Made by a program: the position numbers and the translations under genes. Shown here piece after piece: positions 22,558 through 30,440 of a stretch of DNA of 35,622 nt. Source of the DNA: Phenylobacterium aquaticum (GTDB lineage: Bacteria > Pseudomonadota > Alphaproteobacteria > Caulobacterales > Caulobacteraceae); assembly GCF_022695515.1 (NCBI RefSeq), contig NZ_JALDPT010000042.1:1-35622 (forward strand). The letters are read 5' to 3'. The stretch's first letter is position 1; every line of letters starts with the position of its first letter. Under the pieces are notes generated by a model. The model had not been told where the DNA came from, ran no database searches, and saw only the letters and a program-made list of their open reading frames with translations.

Positions 22558-25115
22558 GCGCCGTCATCGGCGTCGCCGGGCGACAGGCCCTCCAGAACCG
22601 GGATCAGGTCCTTCAGCGTATAGGGCTTGGTGATCACCCGCGCCGCCTGGTGCTGCGGGCCGAGGTTCAGGGCCTCGCCATAGCCCGTGGCGAACACCAC
22701 CGGCTTGCCCTGGGCGATCAGGATGTCCGCCACCGAGACGCTGGTCTCCTTGCCCAGATTGAAGTCCAGCACGCCCAGGTCCACCTCGCGCGTGGCCAGC
22801 AGGGCATGGGCCTCGGCCACCGATCCGGCCACCAGCACCTCGCGCGCGCCGAGCGTCAGGAGCGACGCCTCGCACTCCAGGGCGATCATCAGGCTGTCCT
22901 CGACCAGCAGGACCACCAGATCGCGCAAGGGCGTCGCCTCGACCGGCGGGGTGTCGAGCCCCGCCGCGGGCGGCATGAGGTCGGCCGGCTCGCCGGCGGC
23001 CAGGAACCGCTCGGGCACGGTGAACTCGGCCTCCAGCCCGCCGAGCGCATAGCGCAGCTCCGCCCGCCCCCCCAGCTCGTGGGGCACGGACCGTTCGATG
23101 ATCGTCGAGCCGAACCCCCGGCGCGCGGGGGCCGCGACCACCGGCCCGCCCAACTCTCGCCAGGTCAGGATCAGGTCGCCGGCTGTGTCGCGCCGCCAGT
23201 CGATCTCCACCCATCCACTGTCCGACAGCGCCCCGTACTTGGCCGCATTGGTGACCATCTCGTGGATGACCAGGGCCATGACGGTGAAGGCCTCGGGCGC
23301 CAGCCGCACATCCTGGCCCAGCACCCGCACCCGGTCCCGCCGCGCGCCCAGAAAGGCGCTGGCCTCGGTCAGGATCAGCCCGGTCAGGCTGGCCGGCGCC
23401 ATCCGGTCGGCGGTCACCTGGTCATGGGCCCGGGCCAGGGCCTGGACCCTCAGGTCCAGGGTCAGCATCATGTCCTGGCCGTCGCCGGGGCCTTGCCGCG
23501 TCTGCGACACCAGTCCGCGAATGAGCGCCAGGATGTTGCGCACCCGGTGGTTCAGCTCGGCGATCAGCAGGGTCTGGCGCTCGTCCGCCCGCTGCCGCTC
23601 CTGGCCGGCGGCCTCCGCCAGCCGCAGCACCACCTCCAGCAGGGCCCCGCGCAGGGTCTCGGCGATCCGGAGCTCGGCCGGGGTGAAGGGCGCGGCGCGG
23701 CCCCGGACCATCTGCGACCATTCCTGGAAGCTGGTCCGCGGCGACAACCGGCCGCCGTCGGCCTGGGCGGGCTTCTGCGGGTCACCCGCCCAGCGGATCG
23801 CCCGGAGCAACTCGGGGCGGAACAGCACCACATAGTCGCGGGGGGATCTGGAAATAGGGATCACCAGCATGCCGGCGGCCCGCGCGGCATAGGCCGAGGC
23901 GGCGGGCAGCAGGTCGGCCAGATGGTCGGTGGCGTAGATCTGGTTGCTGGCCCGGCGGTTCAGCACCGCCAGCAGGGCCAGGAACTCCGCCCGGTCCGGG
24001 GTCAGGCCCGACAGGGACACGATTCCGTCGATCAGCACCCCAACCCCCTCGCTGGGGATCGCCTCGCCCACCACCCCGCCGAACCATTCGGCGTCGGCCA
24101 TCTGGCCCGCGTCCTGGGCGATGGTGGCCAACAGGCGGTCGGCGACGGCGCGCGCCTTGCGCTCGTACTCGGCCTCGGCGGTGCGCTCGCGGCTCTCCAG
24201 CATCAGGGAGAACATCGCGCCGAACAGCTCGGCCGCCGTCCGCTCCACGAAGCTGGGCCGCCGCGGCGTCAGATTGTGACAGGCGAACAGCCCCCACAGC
24301 CGCCCCTCCACCACGATGGAGATCGACAGCGAGGCGGCGACCCCCATGTTGCGCAGGTATTCGATATGCACCGGCGACACCGCCCGCAGCACCGACAGCG
24401 ACAGGTCGAGCGGCGCGCCCTCCGGGTCGAGCTGCGGCGTGATCGGCGACGGCGTCGCCTCGACGTCGGCGATCACCCGGAAGATGTTGCGCACATAGAG
24501 CGCCCGGGCCTGGATCGGGATGTCCGAGGCCGGGAAGTTCAGGCCCAGATAGCTGTCCACCCCGGTGCGCCGGGCCTCGGCCATCACCTCGCCGCTGCCG
24601 GTCTTGTCGAACCGATATACCATGGCCCGGTCGAAGCCGGTGAGCGCCCGCACCTGGCGACAGGCTTCGTGCAGGAAGTCGCGCAGGGTGGGCGTCTGGC
24701 GCACCCGCGACATCATCCCCCGCACCAGGGCGCTGGCGTCGGCGCGATCCGGCGCGGCGGGCTCGGCCTCAACCACCAGGTTCGGGCCCGAGAAGTGGAT
24801 CGCCAGGTCATAGGGCGGCCCGCCCTCGGTCAGGGCCACGTCAAATCCCCGCTCCACCGCGTCCGGCCCGCGCAGCACCGCGGCCATGTTGCGGATCACG
24901 TGGATCGCCTCGGCGCAGAACAGGTCCGTGGCCGCCCCGCCCAGCACCTCCTCGGCCTCGCGGCCCAGGAAGTCGACGAGGTTCGCCGAGGCGCGGGTGA
25001 CCAGCCAGTCGCCGCCGAACGCCACCAGGAAGCCGAAGGGCTGCACGAACCCCAGCTGATGGATCGGCTCGCGGTCGCAGTCGGTCAGGTCGATCTCGGG
25101 GGTCGGGCTATGCAT
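22554..25115 (-). CDS. bphP: Bacteriophytochrome hybrid HWE-type histidine kinase
   Basis: This 853-residue cytosolic photoreceptor is organised PAS-GAF-PHY-HisKA_2/HWE-HATPase-receiver. Bilin attachment Cys13 lies in DCDREPIHQLGFVQPFG. The GAF domain has the chromophore-contact motif PASDIP (195-200), RAVSPVHIEYLRNMG and the usual bilin His. The PHY tongue carries PRTSF. The kinase H-box is LIAELNHRVRN with H523, of HWE/HisKA_2 type. A C-terminal receiver has VEDS and D784 (VLDFNLG). It binds biliverdin and switches between red- and far-red-absorbing states, changing kinase output. It overlaps the heme oxygenase gene by 8 nt. A downstream output regulator is not in the window. Confidence 0.95.
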   Translation of the reverse strand: MHSPTPEIDLTDCDREPIHQLGFVQPFGFLVAFGGDWLVTRASANLVDFLGREAEEVLGGAATDLFCAEAIHVIRNMAAVLRGPDAVERGFDVALTEGGPPYDLAIHFSGPNLVVEAEPAAPDRADASALVRGMMSRVRQTPTLRDFLHEACRQVRALTGFDRAMVYRFDKTGSGEVMAEARRTGVDSYLGLNFPASDIPIQARALYVRNIFRVIADVEATPSPITPQLDPEGAPLDLSLSVLRAVSPVHIEYLRNMGVAASLSISIVVEGRLWGLFACHNLTPRRPSFVERTAAELFGAMFSLMLESRERTAEAEYERKARAVADRLLATIAQDAGQMADAEWFGGVVGEAIPSEGVGVLIDGIVSLSGLTPDRAEFLALLAVLNRRASNQIYATDHLADLLPAASAYAARAAGMLVIPISRSPRDYVVLFRPELLRAIRWAGDPQKPAQADGGRLSPRTSFQEWSQMVRGRAAPFTPAELRIAETLRGALLEVVLRLAEAAGQERQRADERQTLLIAELNHRVRNILALIRGLVSQTRQGPGDGQDMMLTLDLRVQALARAHDQVTADRMAPASLTGLILTEASAFLGARRDRVRVLGQDVRLAPEAFTVMALVIHEMVTNAAKYGALSDSGWVEIDWRRDTAGDLILTWRELGGPVVAAPARRGFGSTIIERSVPHELGGRAELRYALGGLEAEFTVPERFLAAGEPADLMPPAAGLDTPPVEATPLRDLVVLLVEDSLMIALECEASLLTLGAREVLVAGSVAEAHALLATREVDLGVLDFNLGKETSVSVADILIAQGKPVVFATGYGEALNLGPQHQAARVITKPYTLKDLIPVLEGLSPGDADDGA

Positions 25116-25665
25116 CGACCGGCGCCGCGAGGCAGGCCTCGAAGGCGGCGAAGGCCAGGTCGGCGCCGGCCACGCAGCGCGCCGCCTCGGCCGGCGTCAG
25201 CTGCGCGGCGTCGAGGGCGTCCACGAAGGCCGGCCAAAGGGCGGCGCAGTCGGCCTGGTGCGCCAGGTGCTGCGCCGCGAAGCTCTCGGTCAGGCTCAGC
25301 CGCCGCGCCCAGGCGCGCAGATGGGTGGCCCCCAGCGCCGACCCCGCGAGCACATAGCCCACCCCCCAGAGTCCGGCCGCGTCCGGGGTCGGGCCCGTCC
25401 AGCCGGGTGCGCAGGCCTCGGGCGCCAGGTCGAGATCCAGGAGATCGGCCGCCATCCGTCCGGCGCTCGCCGGTATTAGCCAAGGCCCGACAGGTGACGC
25501 CTCGGAGAAGATCAGGGCCTCAAGCGCCGAACGGGCCCGCCAGGCGCCCAGAAGATAGGTCTTGTACCCGGCGAGATCTTTGAACAGCGGCGCGATCCGG
25601 CCATCGAGACGGTCGTGACGCGCCCGGGTCTCGTCACGCAGTCGAAATCGCAGGTGCGACGCCAT
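25108..25665 (-). CDS. bphO: Biliverdin-producing heme oxygenase
   Basis: This 185-residue enzyme has the bacterial heme oxygenase fold. The proximal haem ligand is H17 in ETRARHDRLD (T-x3-H-x3-D). GVGYVLAGSALGATHL is the distal-helix G-x3-G kink motif. It cleaves haem with O2 and electrons to biliverdin, CO and Fe2+, thereby making the chromophore for the phytochrome encoded just downstream. The genes overlap by 8 nt (ATG of bphP before the TAG of bphO). The ribosome binding site is weak. Upstream, 113 nt are shared with the divergent Crp/Fnr gene, so light signalling and that regulator may be co-controlled. Confidence 0.92.
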   Translation of the reverse strand: MASHLRFRLRDETRARHDRLDGRIAPLFKDLAGYKTYLLGAWRARSALEALIFSEASPVGPWLIPASAGRMAADLLDLDLAPEACAPGWTGPTPDAAGLWGVGYVLAGSALGATHLRAWARRLSLTESFAAQHLAHQADCAALWPAFVDALDAAQLTPAEAARCVAGADLAFAAFEACLAAPVDA

Positions 25666-25668
25666 TCG

Positions 25669-25694
25669 GGAACCTGGACTGACCTTGGAAGGTT
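25669..25694 (+). promoter_or_regulatory. EcfG-type general-stress promoter candidate
   Basis: GGAAC at 25669-25673 is followed after 17 nt by GGTT at 25691-25694. The alphaproteobacterial EcfG/SigT consensus is GGAAC-N16/17-CGTT, so only one base deviates. It lies 85 nt upstream of the GTG start of the Crp/Fnr gene, in the correct direction, and next to the bphO start. Confidence 0.5.
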
Positions 25695-25778
25695 AAAGGC
25701 GGTCCCAGGTCGTTAACACGGCCAAGATTCGAGCGTCTATGCACAAGAGCACACAGGCGCGGACGGAGGAGCTGTACG

Positions 25779-26501
25779 GTGTCAACGGCCACGCTTGATG
25801 AAATCGCCACCAACAGCCTGTTGTCTATTCTGGTCGACCACGATCAACGCCGTCTGGCGCCGCATCTTCACAGCTTCGACTTGAAGGCCGGCGCGATATT
25901 GCAGCACGCGGGCGACGATGTTGTTCACACCTGGTTTCCCTGCGGCACGGCGCTGGCCTGCTTCTTCGTGAGCGCCGACACCGGCGACGCCGTCGAGGTC
26001 GCCGTCGTGGGATCGGAGGGCGCGGTCGGCGGCATCGTGTCCAACGGCGCCGCCCCGGCCTTCGCCACCGCCCAGGTGCGCACCGGCGGCCGCTTCCTGC
26101 GGATCAAGACCACCGCCCTGGAACAGGCCAAGATCGACTCCACCTCGCTGCGCCACTGGTTCGCCCGCTATTCCGACTGCCTGCTGGCCCAGGTGTTCCA
26201 GACGGCGGCCTGCAATGCGCGCCACACCATCGAGCAGCGCGCCTGCAAGTGGCTGCTCGCCACCGCCGAGCGCAGCGGCTCCAACGAGGTCGCCATGACC
26301 CAGGACGAGCTGGCCGCCCTGCTGGGCGTCGGCCGCACCTTCGTCAACCGCACTCTGCGCCGCCTGCGCGAGGCGTCCCTGCTCTCGACCCACCGCGGCA
26401 AGATGGTGATCCTCGACCGCACCCGCATGGCCCACACCGCCTGCCGCTGCGCGACCACCGTCGAGAACCATTTCGACGAGGTGCTGCACGGCATCTACTA
26501 G
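25779..26501 (+). CDS. Crp/Fnr-family transcriptional regulator
   Basis: This 240-residue protein has an N-terminal cyclic-nucleotide-binding-like beta barrel (about 10-125) including DDVVHTWFPCGTALACF and VVGSEGAVGG. A long dimerisation helix follows, then a winged HTH (about 170-205: MTQDELAALLGVGRTFVNRTLRRLREASLL). No [4Fe-4S] cysteine set as in Fnr and no clear cAMP-binding Arg/Ser pair is seen, so the signal is unknown; this looks like the stress/FixK-like branch common in alphaproteobacteria. The GTG start has GGAGGAG about 7 nt upstream. An EcfG-like promoter precedes it. It is divergent from bphO-bphP and may link light or stress input to gene expression. Confidence 0.85.
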   Translation: MSTATLDEIATNSLLSILVDHDQRRLAPHLHSFDLKAGAILQHAGDDVVHTWFPCGTALACFFVSADTGDAVEVAVVGSEGAVGGIVSNGAAPAFATAQVRTGGRFLRIKTTALEQAKIDSTSLRHWFARYSDCLLAQVFQTAACNARHTIEQRACKWLLATAERSGSNEVAMTQDELAALLGVGRTFVNRTLRRLREASLLSTHRGKMVILDRTRMAHTACRCATTVENHFDEVLHGIY

Positions 26502-26636
26502 CCGCCGCCCCCCCGCCGTCAGGAGCCCAACGCCGATCACCCGCCCACCAGGCTGGCGCCCGCCATCGCCAGGACGGCGCCGCGTATGCCGGCCATCAGC
26601 CGCTCCATCACCGGCCCCGTGCGGATGACCACCGAA

Positions 26637-26668
26637 GGAGGGCCGCCCTCATCGAGGGCGCGGCCTCC
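26637..26668. terminator. Strong GC hairpin downstream of the Crp/Fnr gene
   Basis: GGAGG-GCCGC-CCTC, a 3-nt loop and GAGGG-CGCGGCC-TCC form a long GC-rich hairpin about 135 nt after the Crp/Fnr stop. There is no U-run, so Rho-independent termination is uncertain. The rest of 26502-26731 holds no convincing gene; a short minus-strand frame ending near 26537 looks like a possible gene remnant. Confidence 0.35.
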
Positions 26669-26731
26669 CCGCCGAAAGCTTGACAGCCCGCCGGTCCTGC
26701 CACCTCAGTCGGCGAGGCGCGGGGGATTGAA

Positions 26732-28549
26732 ATGATGGGCCAGACGACGGCGCCGACCAGATGGCGGAGCCTGAGCCGGGTGTGGCAGGTCCTGGGCCTG
26801 ATCTTCGCAATATTCGTCGTCGAACAGGATATCGAATATACGCTGCGGACCGCGCACCTGCACCCCGGATCGGGCGTGCTGGGCGTCACATTCACCGCGG
26901 CGCCCAAGTTCGCGCCAGGCTATCTGAAGTTAAGCGCCGTCGCTCCGAACAGCCCGATGGCGAAGGCCGGCGCCCAAGTCGGCGACCACATCCGCTTTGA
27001 TCGCCCGGCGGACTGGCAGCGGCCGCTGCGCAAGGACGAAACCCTCGGCCTCACACTCGATCACGCCGGCGTTCAGCGCCACCTCGTCGTCACCACCGCG
27101 ACCGGCGACAAGGTCTTTTCCGCGGACGACCGCGCCTTCACCCTTGGCTTGGGGCTCTCCAACATCCTGCCCGCTCTCGTTGGCGGTTTCATCATCTGGC
27201 GCAGCGGGGGGCGTGGCGCCGCCCTGCTGCTCGGGCTGTCCCTGGTCGGATTCGCCAAAGCCTCTCCGGGCCCGGAGCCCTGGCTGTCCACCCCCGAAAC
27301 CTATCCACCTCTGATGGGGCTGTGCGTCGTGGCGTTGATCGTCACCGGCGGGTTTTTTCTGGCCTTCCCCTTACGCTTTTACGAGGAGACTGTGGGCCCG
27401 CTGAAGCGCTGGGTCTGGCCCAGCCTGCTGGCGACGATGGCGCTGGCCAGTTTGGCAAATATTCCGGCCTCCGTGCACTATCTTCTGACCGCCCAGGCCT
27501 TGCCGGTGCTGGGAGACGGGTTTTTCGGGGTGACCGTCGGCGCCTTTGCGGCCATGGCCGGCAGCCTGGCGGCGATGATCCTCGGTTGGCGGCGCGCGAG
27601 GCCGGAGGCGCAGAAGCGCTACGCCCTGCTGCTGATCGCCTTTGGGATGATCGTCGCCATCCAGGGCGTCCTCGGTCTGTTCGCCTATGTCGATCCCACC
27701 CTCGTGGGTCCGAAAAGCCTGTTCGCGTGGGTGACGATCGCGGTCCAGGGCGTGATCGCGCCCGGCCTCTTCGCCTATGCGATCCTGCGCAACAAGGTCT
27801 TCGACCTCTCCTTCGCGCTGAACCGCACCCTGGTGTTCGGCGTGGTCAGCGCCATCCTGCTGGTGGCGTTCGGCCTATCGGAATGGGCGCTGGACAAGCT
27901 TGTCCACATCGAGAGCCGCGAAACCAACGCGCTCCTGGACGGGGGTTTGGCGCTGGGGGTGTTCCTCGCCTTTCACCATGTGCACCGCTTCGTCGAACAG
28001 GTGGTCGAGCGCCTGTTCTTCCGCCATTGGCACGAGAAGGAGGCTGCGCTGAAAAGCTTCGCCCGGCAGTCGCCGGCGTTCGAGAAGCGCGAGGCGCTGG
28101 TCCGAGCCTTCGTCGTGGAATTGCAGGCCTTCGGCGACGGCGCCGAAGCGGCGCTCTACCTGCGCGGCGCGGCCGGCGACTATGAGCTGACGGAGGGCGA
28201 GATCGCCCGGGCGCCGCGGACCATCGAAGCCGATGATCCGGTGCTGGTGCTGATGCGGACCGACCGCGGGCCGGCGGAGGTCGCGGCCACGCGCTCGACC
28301 CTGCCGGCGACGCTGGCGCTGCCGACGATCCACGGGCGCGACCTGAAGGGATTCGTCCTGCTGGGACCGAAGCCGGGCGGGCTCGAATACCGGCCGGACG
28401 AGAAGACCGCCCTCGCCGCGGTGACGGCCCAGGTGGGGATGGACATGGACGTGCTGCGGATGGAGCAGCTGGAGCAAAGCCTGGCCAGCCTGCGCGCCGC
28501 CGATCGCCGCCTTGAGGATGCGCGCCTGGCAGGAATTGGCGGCTCCTAG
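26732..28549 (+). CDS. Membrane sensor with PDZ and GAF-like domains, no kinase
   Basis: This 605-residue protein has one N-terminal transmembrane helix, then a periplasmic PDZ-like domain (about 48-130, including VLGVTF, SPMAKAGAQVGDHI and LDHAGVQ). About eight helices follow between residues 140 and 395. The C-terminal cytosolic part holds a conserved linker (HHVHRFVEQVVERLFF), a GAF-like domain (about 425-575) and a terminal coiled coil. The architecture resembles membrane histidine kinases in which PDZ/7TM and GAF regions precede HisKA, but the protein ends where the kinase would begin. No in-frame continuation is visible after the stop at 28547-28549. It may signal through protein contacts. 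GGGGGA precedes the ATG. Confidence 0.7.
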   Translation: MMGQTTAPTRWRSLSRVWQVLGLIFAIFVVEQDIEYTLRTAHLHPGSGVLGVTFTAAPKFAPGYLKLSAVAPNSPMAKAGAQVGDHIRFDRPADWQRPLRKDETLGLTLDHAGVQRHLVVTTATGDKVFSADDRAFTLGLGLSNILPALVGGFIIWRSGGRGAALLLGLSLVGFAKASPGPEPWLSTPETYPPLMGLCVVALIVTGGFFLAFPLRFYEETVGPLKRWVWPSLLATMALASLANIPASVHYLLTAQALPVLGDGFFGVTVGAFAAMAGSLAAMILGWRRARPEAQKRYALLLIAFGMIVAIQGVLGLFAYVDPTLVGPKSLFAWVTIAVQGVIAPGLFAYAILRNKVFDLSFALNRTLVFGVVSAILLVAFGLSEWALDKLVHIESRETNALLDGGLALGVFLAFHHVHRFVEQVVERLFFRHWHEKEAALKSFARQSPAFEKREALVRAFVVELQAFGDGAEAALYLRGAAGDYELTEGEIARAPRTIEADDPVLVLMRTDRGPAEVAATRSTLPATLALPTIHGRDLKGFVLLGPKPGGLEYRPDEKTALAAVTAQVGMDMDVLRMEQLEQSLASLRAADRRLEDARLAGIGGS

Positions 28550-28562
28550 GGCGACGGAGGCG

Positions 28563-28625
28563 GACCTCCGCTCATGTGGCTTGAAGCGGGCGGTCCGAAT
28601 GTTCGCAGAGGGTGGATTGCGGGCG
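28563..28625 (+). repeat. Low-GC-island repeat, copy A (3' 63 nt only)
   Basis: These 63 nt align without gaps to the 3' parts of copies C and D. The shared core is CTTGAAGCGGGCG-TCCGAATGT-CGC-AGGGTG. It begins 13 nt after the stop of the PDZ sensor gene. Two hairpins are possible: CCGCTC/GGGCGG, and GTTCGC/GCGGGC around a loop containing AGGGTG. The G-T pairs would be wobble pairs in RNA. The 5' ~37 nt of the full element are missing here. Confidence 0.75.
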
Positions 28626-28910
28626 CCGGGATTACCGATAATTTCCAAACGCGACCCCAACGGCCAGCGCTCCAGCTGCGAGAAGCAAGAACCCTCCTGC
28701 GGCCTTGAGGCCAGCCTTGGATCCGCTTGCCTATAGCCAGTTCCGAACGCCCGCGACTGCAATTTGGACCTGGAGGCTATGCTAGCTCGGCCACGGTGCT
28801 AGTGCCATTGATCTCCAAGACTTTGTATTCCGGAGAGCACCCTTCCTCAGCGCGTCAAACGAGTGGTCAGCGGACTTGCGACCTTGGCCTAAGGAAGTCA
28901 GGTTTGGCGC
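28626..28910. other. Gene-free stretch of the low-GC island
   Basis: No reading frame here has coding character. The base composition falls clearly below that of the flanking genes, and stops occur in all frames. A short segment near 28865-28890 resembles the 5' part of repeat copy D (gcggacttgcgaccttgg), which may be a decayed copy. Otherwise I see nothing that can be named. Confidence 0.4.
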
Positions 28911-29204
28911 ATGATCGGTAACATCATTGACCGCCGCAAACGCCCCTATCGATGGCGGGCGGTGAAAGCTGTCGTTGAAGCTATCGAGCACGATAACAGT
29001 GTGCCTGACGCGGATCAGGCAGCGGAAGCCGATGTGAATACGGTCGTGGATTACCACGAGCGGCTGTCGATTTCTGTTCGTGATGCGATCCTATGGGCGA
29101 CCGAGCTGCCGTGTGAGGTGACCCTCTACCTCTACGACCTTGGTGGCGGACCTGAGGGGACAGTTCATTTCGACGCACAAGCCATCCGGTTCTCAGACGA
29201 GTAG
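28911..29204 (+). CDS. Small orphan protein of the low-GC island
   Basis: This 97-residue soluble protein starts with a basic N-terminus (IDRRKRPYRWRAVKAVVEAIEHD). An acidic helical middle and a beta-rich end (CEVTLYLYDLGGGPEGTVHF) follow. I do not recognise a family. An AGGAAG sequence about 15 nt upstream is a weak ribosome binding site. The codon use is less GC-biased than the window average, which suggests acquired DNA. The stop is followed after 15 nt by repeat copy B. Confidence 0.5.
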   Translation: MIGNIIDRRKRPYRWRAVKAVVEAIEHDNSVPDADQAAEADVNTVVDYHERLSISVRDAILWATELPCEVTLYLYDLGGGPEGTVHFDAQAIRFSDE

Positions 29205-29219
29205 GCACGAGGCCCAATA

Positions 29220-29320
29220 TGGTCGAATTTGGTCGTGGCCCCTTCGCCTCGAGCCGGACGTTCAGCGCAACTGCCTTGCAGCGGCCGTTCCGAACGTCAG
29301 CGAAGGGTGGGAAGCGGACG
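29220..29320 (+). repeat. Low-GC-island repeat, copy B (101 nt)
   Basis: Full-length element starting TGGTCGAATTTGG and ending AGCGGACG, one nt longer than copies C and D. The terminal hairpin is AACGTCAGC / GCGGACGTT around GAAGGGTGGGAA, with one central mismatch; the stem extends beyond the element boundary. It follows the orphan gene's stop by 15 nt. Reading frames across it (peptides such as SAKGGKRTLS) are translations of the repeat, not genes. Confidence 0.8.
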
Positions 29321-29385
29321 TTAAGCAGCTATGAGAAGCTTGACCTCCGCCCCATCGGGCAGCCGACATTACAAGTTCAAGCCGC

Positions 29386-29802
29386 TTACTCTGCGGTTAA
29401 AGCGAGTATCAACTCTACACTGAAAGAATTCCAGTCGAAGCCTTTCGGCAAGCGGGCTGGAACTGTTCGCAAACGTTCGCAAAGTCCTTTTGCAAATAGG
29501 CTCGCCAATTCGGTATCCGTTCGACCTGTGAGGTCTTCTGGATCAAGTTCGACCGCGAGGCAGAGCTGTCTGAACTTGACGCCCTCTTTAGACATGACCG
29601 TGCCCAGGTTGTTGTAAGGCTTCGCGAAGCGCGAATTGTCCTCGGTGTCGACCGACACCAAGACGCCGAGAAATTCGTCAATGCCGGTACCGTAGGAGCG
29701 GCTCCCGATCCTGAGCGCCACGCGATCTTCAAGGAATGTGAGGGCGTCGGTGGCAACCGCGTGGACCTCCTCCCACACAATGCTGGTGAAGCGAACACGC
29801 AT
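29386..29802 (-). CDS. Small orphan protein, 138 aa
   Basis: This 138-residue soluble protein starts MRVRFTSIVWEEVHAVATDAL, with a central GTGIDEFLGVLVSVDTED segment and the ending PKGFDWNSFSVELILALTAE. The mixed alpha/beta, acidic, single-domain nature is like that of small immunity proteins of toxin systems, but no toxin gene is adjacent and I cannot name a family, so this is only a suggestion. Of the island's genes it is the only unbroken one on the minus strand. Its ATG at 29802 lies 71 nt from repeat copy C on the upstream side. Confidence 0.6.
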   Translation of the reverse strand: MRVRFTSIVWEEVHAVATDALTFLEDRVALRIGSRSYGTGIDEFLGVLVSVDTEDNSRFAKPYNNLGTVMSKEGVKFRQLCLAVELDPEDLTGRTDTELASLFAKGLCERLRTVPARLPKGFDWNSFSVELILALTAE

Positions 29803-29873
29803 TCATGGCCTCCGTCGCTGCAGCCTAGCCAAGCGGCGCCGTCCAGCAAGCGGACATTCCCTGCGTCTCAGAT

Positions 29874-29973
29874 GGGTCGAATGCGTTCGCGGCCCCATCT
29901 CCCGGAACCGGACCTTGGCCCAATTGCCATAAAGCGGTCATTCGGAATGTCAGCGAAGGGTGGAATGCCGACG
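29874..29973 (+). repeat. Low-GC-island repeat, copy C (100 nt)
   Basis: Full-length element starting GGGTCGAATGCG and ending ATGCCGACG. Terminal hairpin GTCAGC / GCCGAC around a GAAGGGTGGAAT loop with one A-C mismatch; inner hairpin TGGCC / GGTCA. It lies in the same orientation as A, B and D, upstream of the minus-strand orphan gene. A short extra fragment (gcggacattcc) at 29850-29860 resembles the element's 3' end. Confidence 0.8.
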
Positions 29974-30066
29974 TTGCTGCTGCAGCCACGGCCTTCGTCC
30001 CTGAACATCCTTTGGCTGAACGCTGATTGGAATCTTGCGCTTGAGCAAGTTCTAGGAGGACCTAGC

Positions 30067-30429
30067 TTGTACAGCATGAAAGGCCCGCCAACGACACCGT
30101 CGGCCAAGCTCCACGCATTGCCTGTGGCGCTTGAAGCGAGCCTACGCGCAATTGCCGCAAACGGCGGCGAACATGTCGATGCGCAGAGAGTCTCGATCCT
30201 TGAAAATTTGATAGATGAACTCCTGGGCGCCTCCGATCTGGACGCCGGGTCTGTCGGAGAGGTGCTTGCGGATCTCAGGAACGATTTGGCGTACTTCGTT
30301 CCGAACCCGGCTCATGGGGTCCAAGACCCTTCGTATTTCGGACCTGCAAAAGCTAGCGCTCTCGCCCTCATCGCCCTGAGTAAGATCGAGCGGCTTCTGA
30401 GGGATATTTCTCCCGCCCCAAACGCCTAG
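30067..30429 (+). CDS. Small orphan helical protein, 120 aa
   Basis: This soluble, mostly helical protein reads MYSMKGPP, then KLHALPVALEASLRAIAANGG, a HVDAQRVSILENLIDELLGA helix, GEVLADLRNDLAYFVPN and ALALIALSKIERLLRDI. No family recognised. The start is set by AGGAGG at 30054-30059, 7 nt before a TTG at 30067; ATG 30076 has a spacing of 16 and is less likely. The stop is followed after 11 nt by repeat copy D. Confidence 0.6.
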   Translation: MYSMKGPPTTPSAKLHALPVALEASLRAIAANGGEHVDAQRVSILENLIDELLGASDLDAGSVGEVLADLRNDLAYFVPNPAHGVQDPSYFGPAKASALALIALSKIERLLRDISPAPNA

Positions 30430-30440
30430 ATGTCCGAAAC

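Noticed and set aside
25691..25714. CtrA site from the two TTAA motifs upstream of the Crp/Fnr gene
   Set aside because: The TTAA motifs are 16 nt apart instead of the 7 nt needed for TTAA-N7-TTAA.
26537..26640. Short minus-strand frame ending in LAMAGASLVGG
   Set aside because: No start with a ribosome binding site and no family; it could be a gene remnant but support is too thin for a feature.
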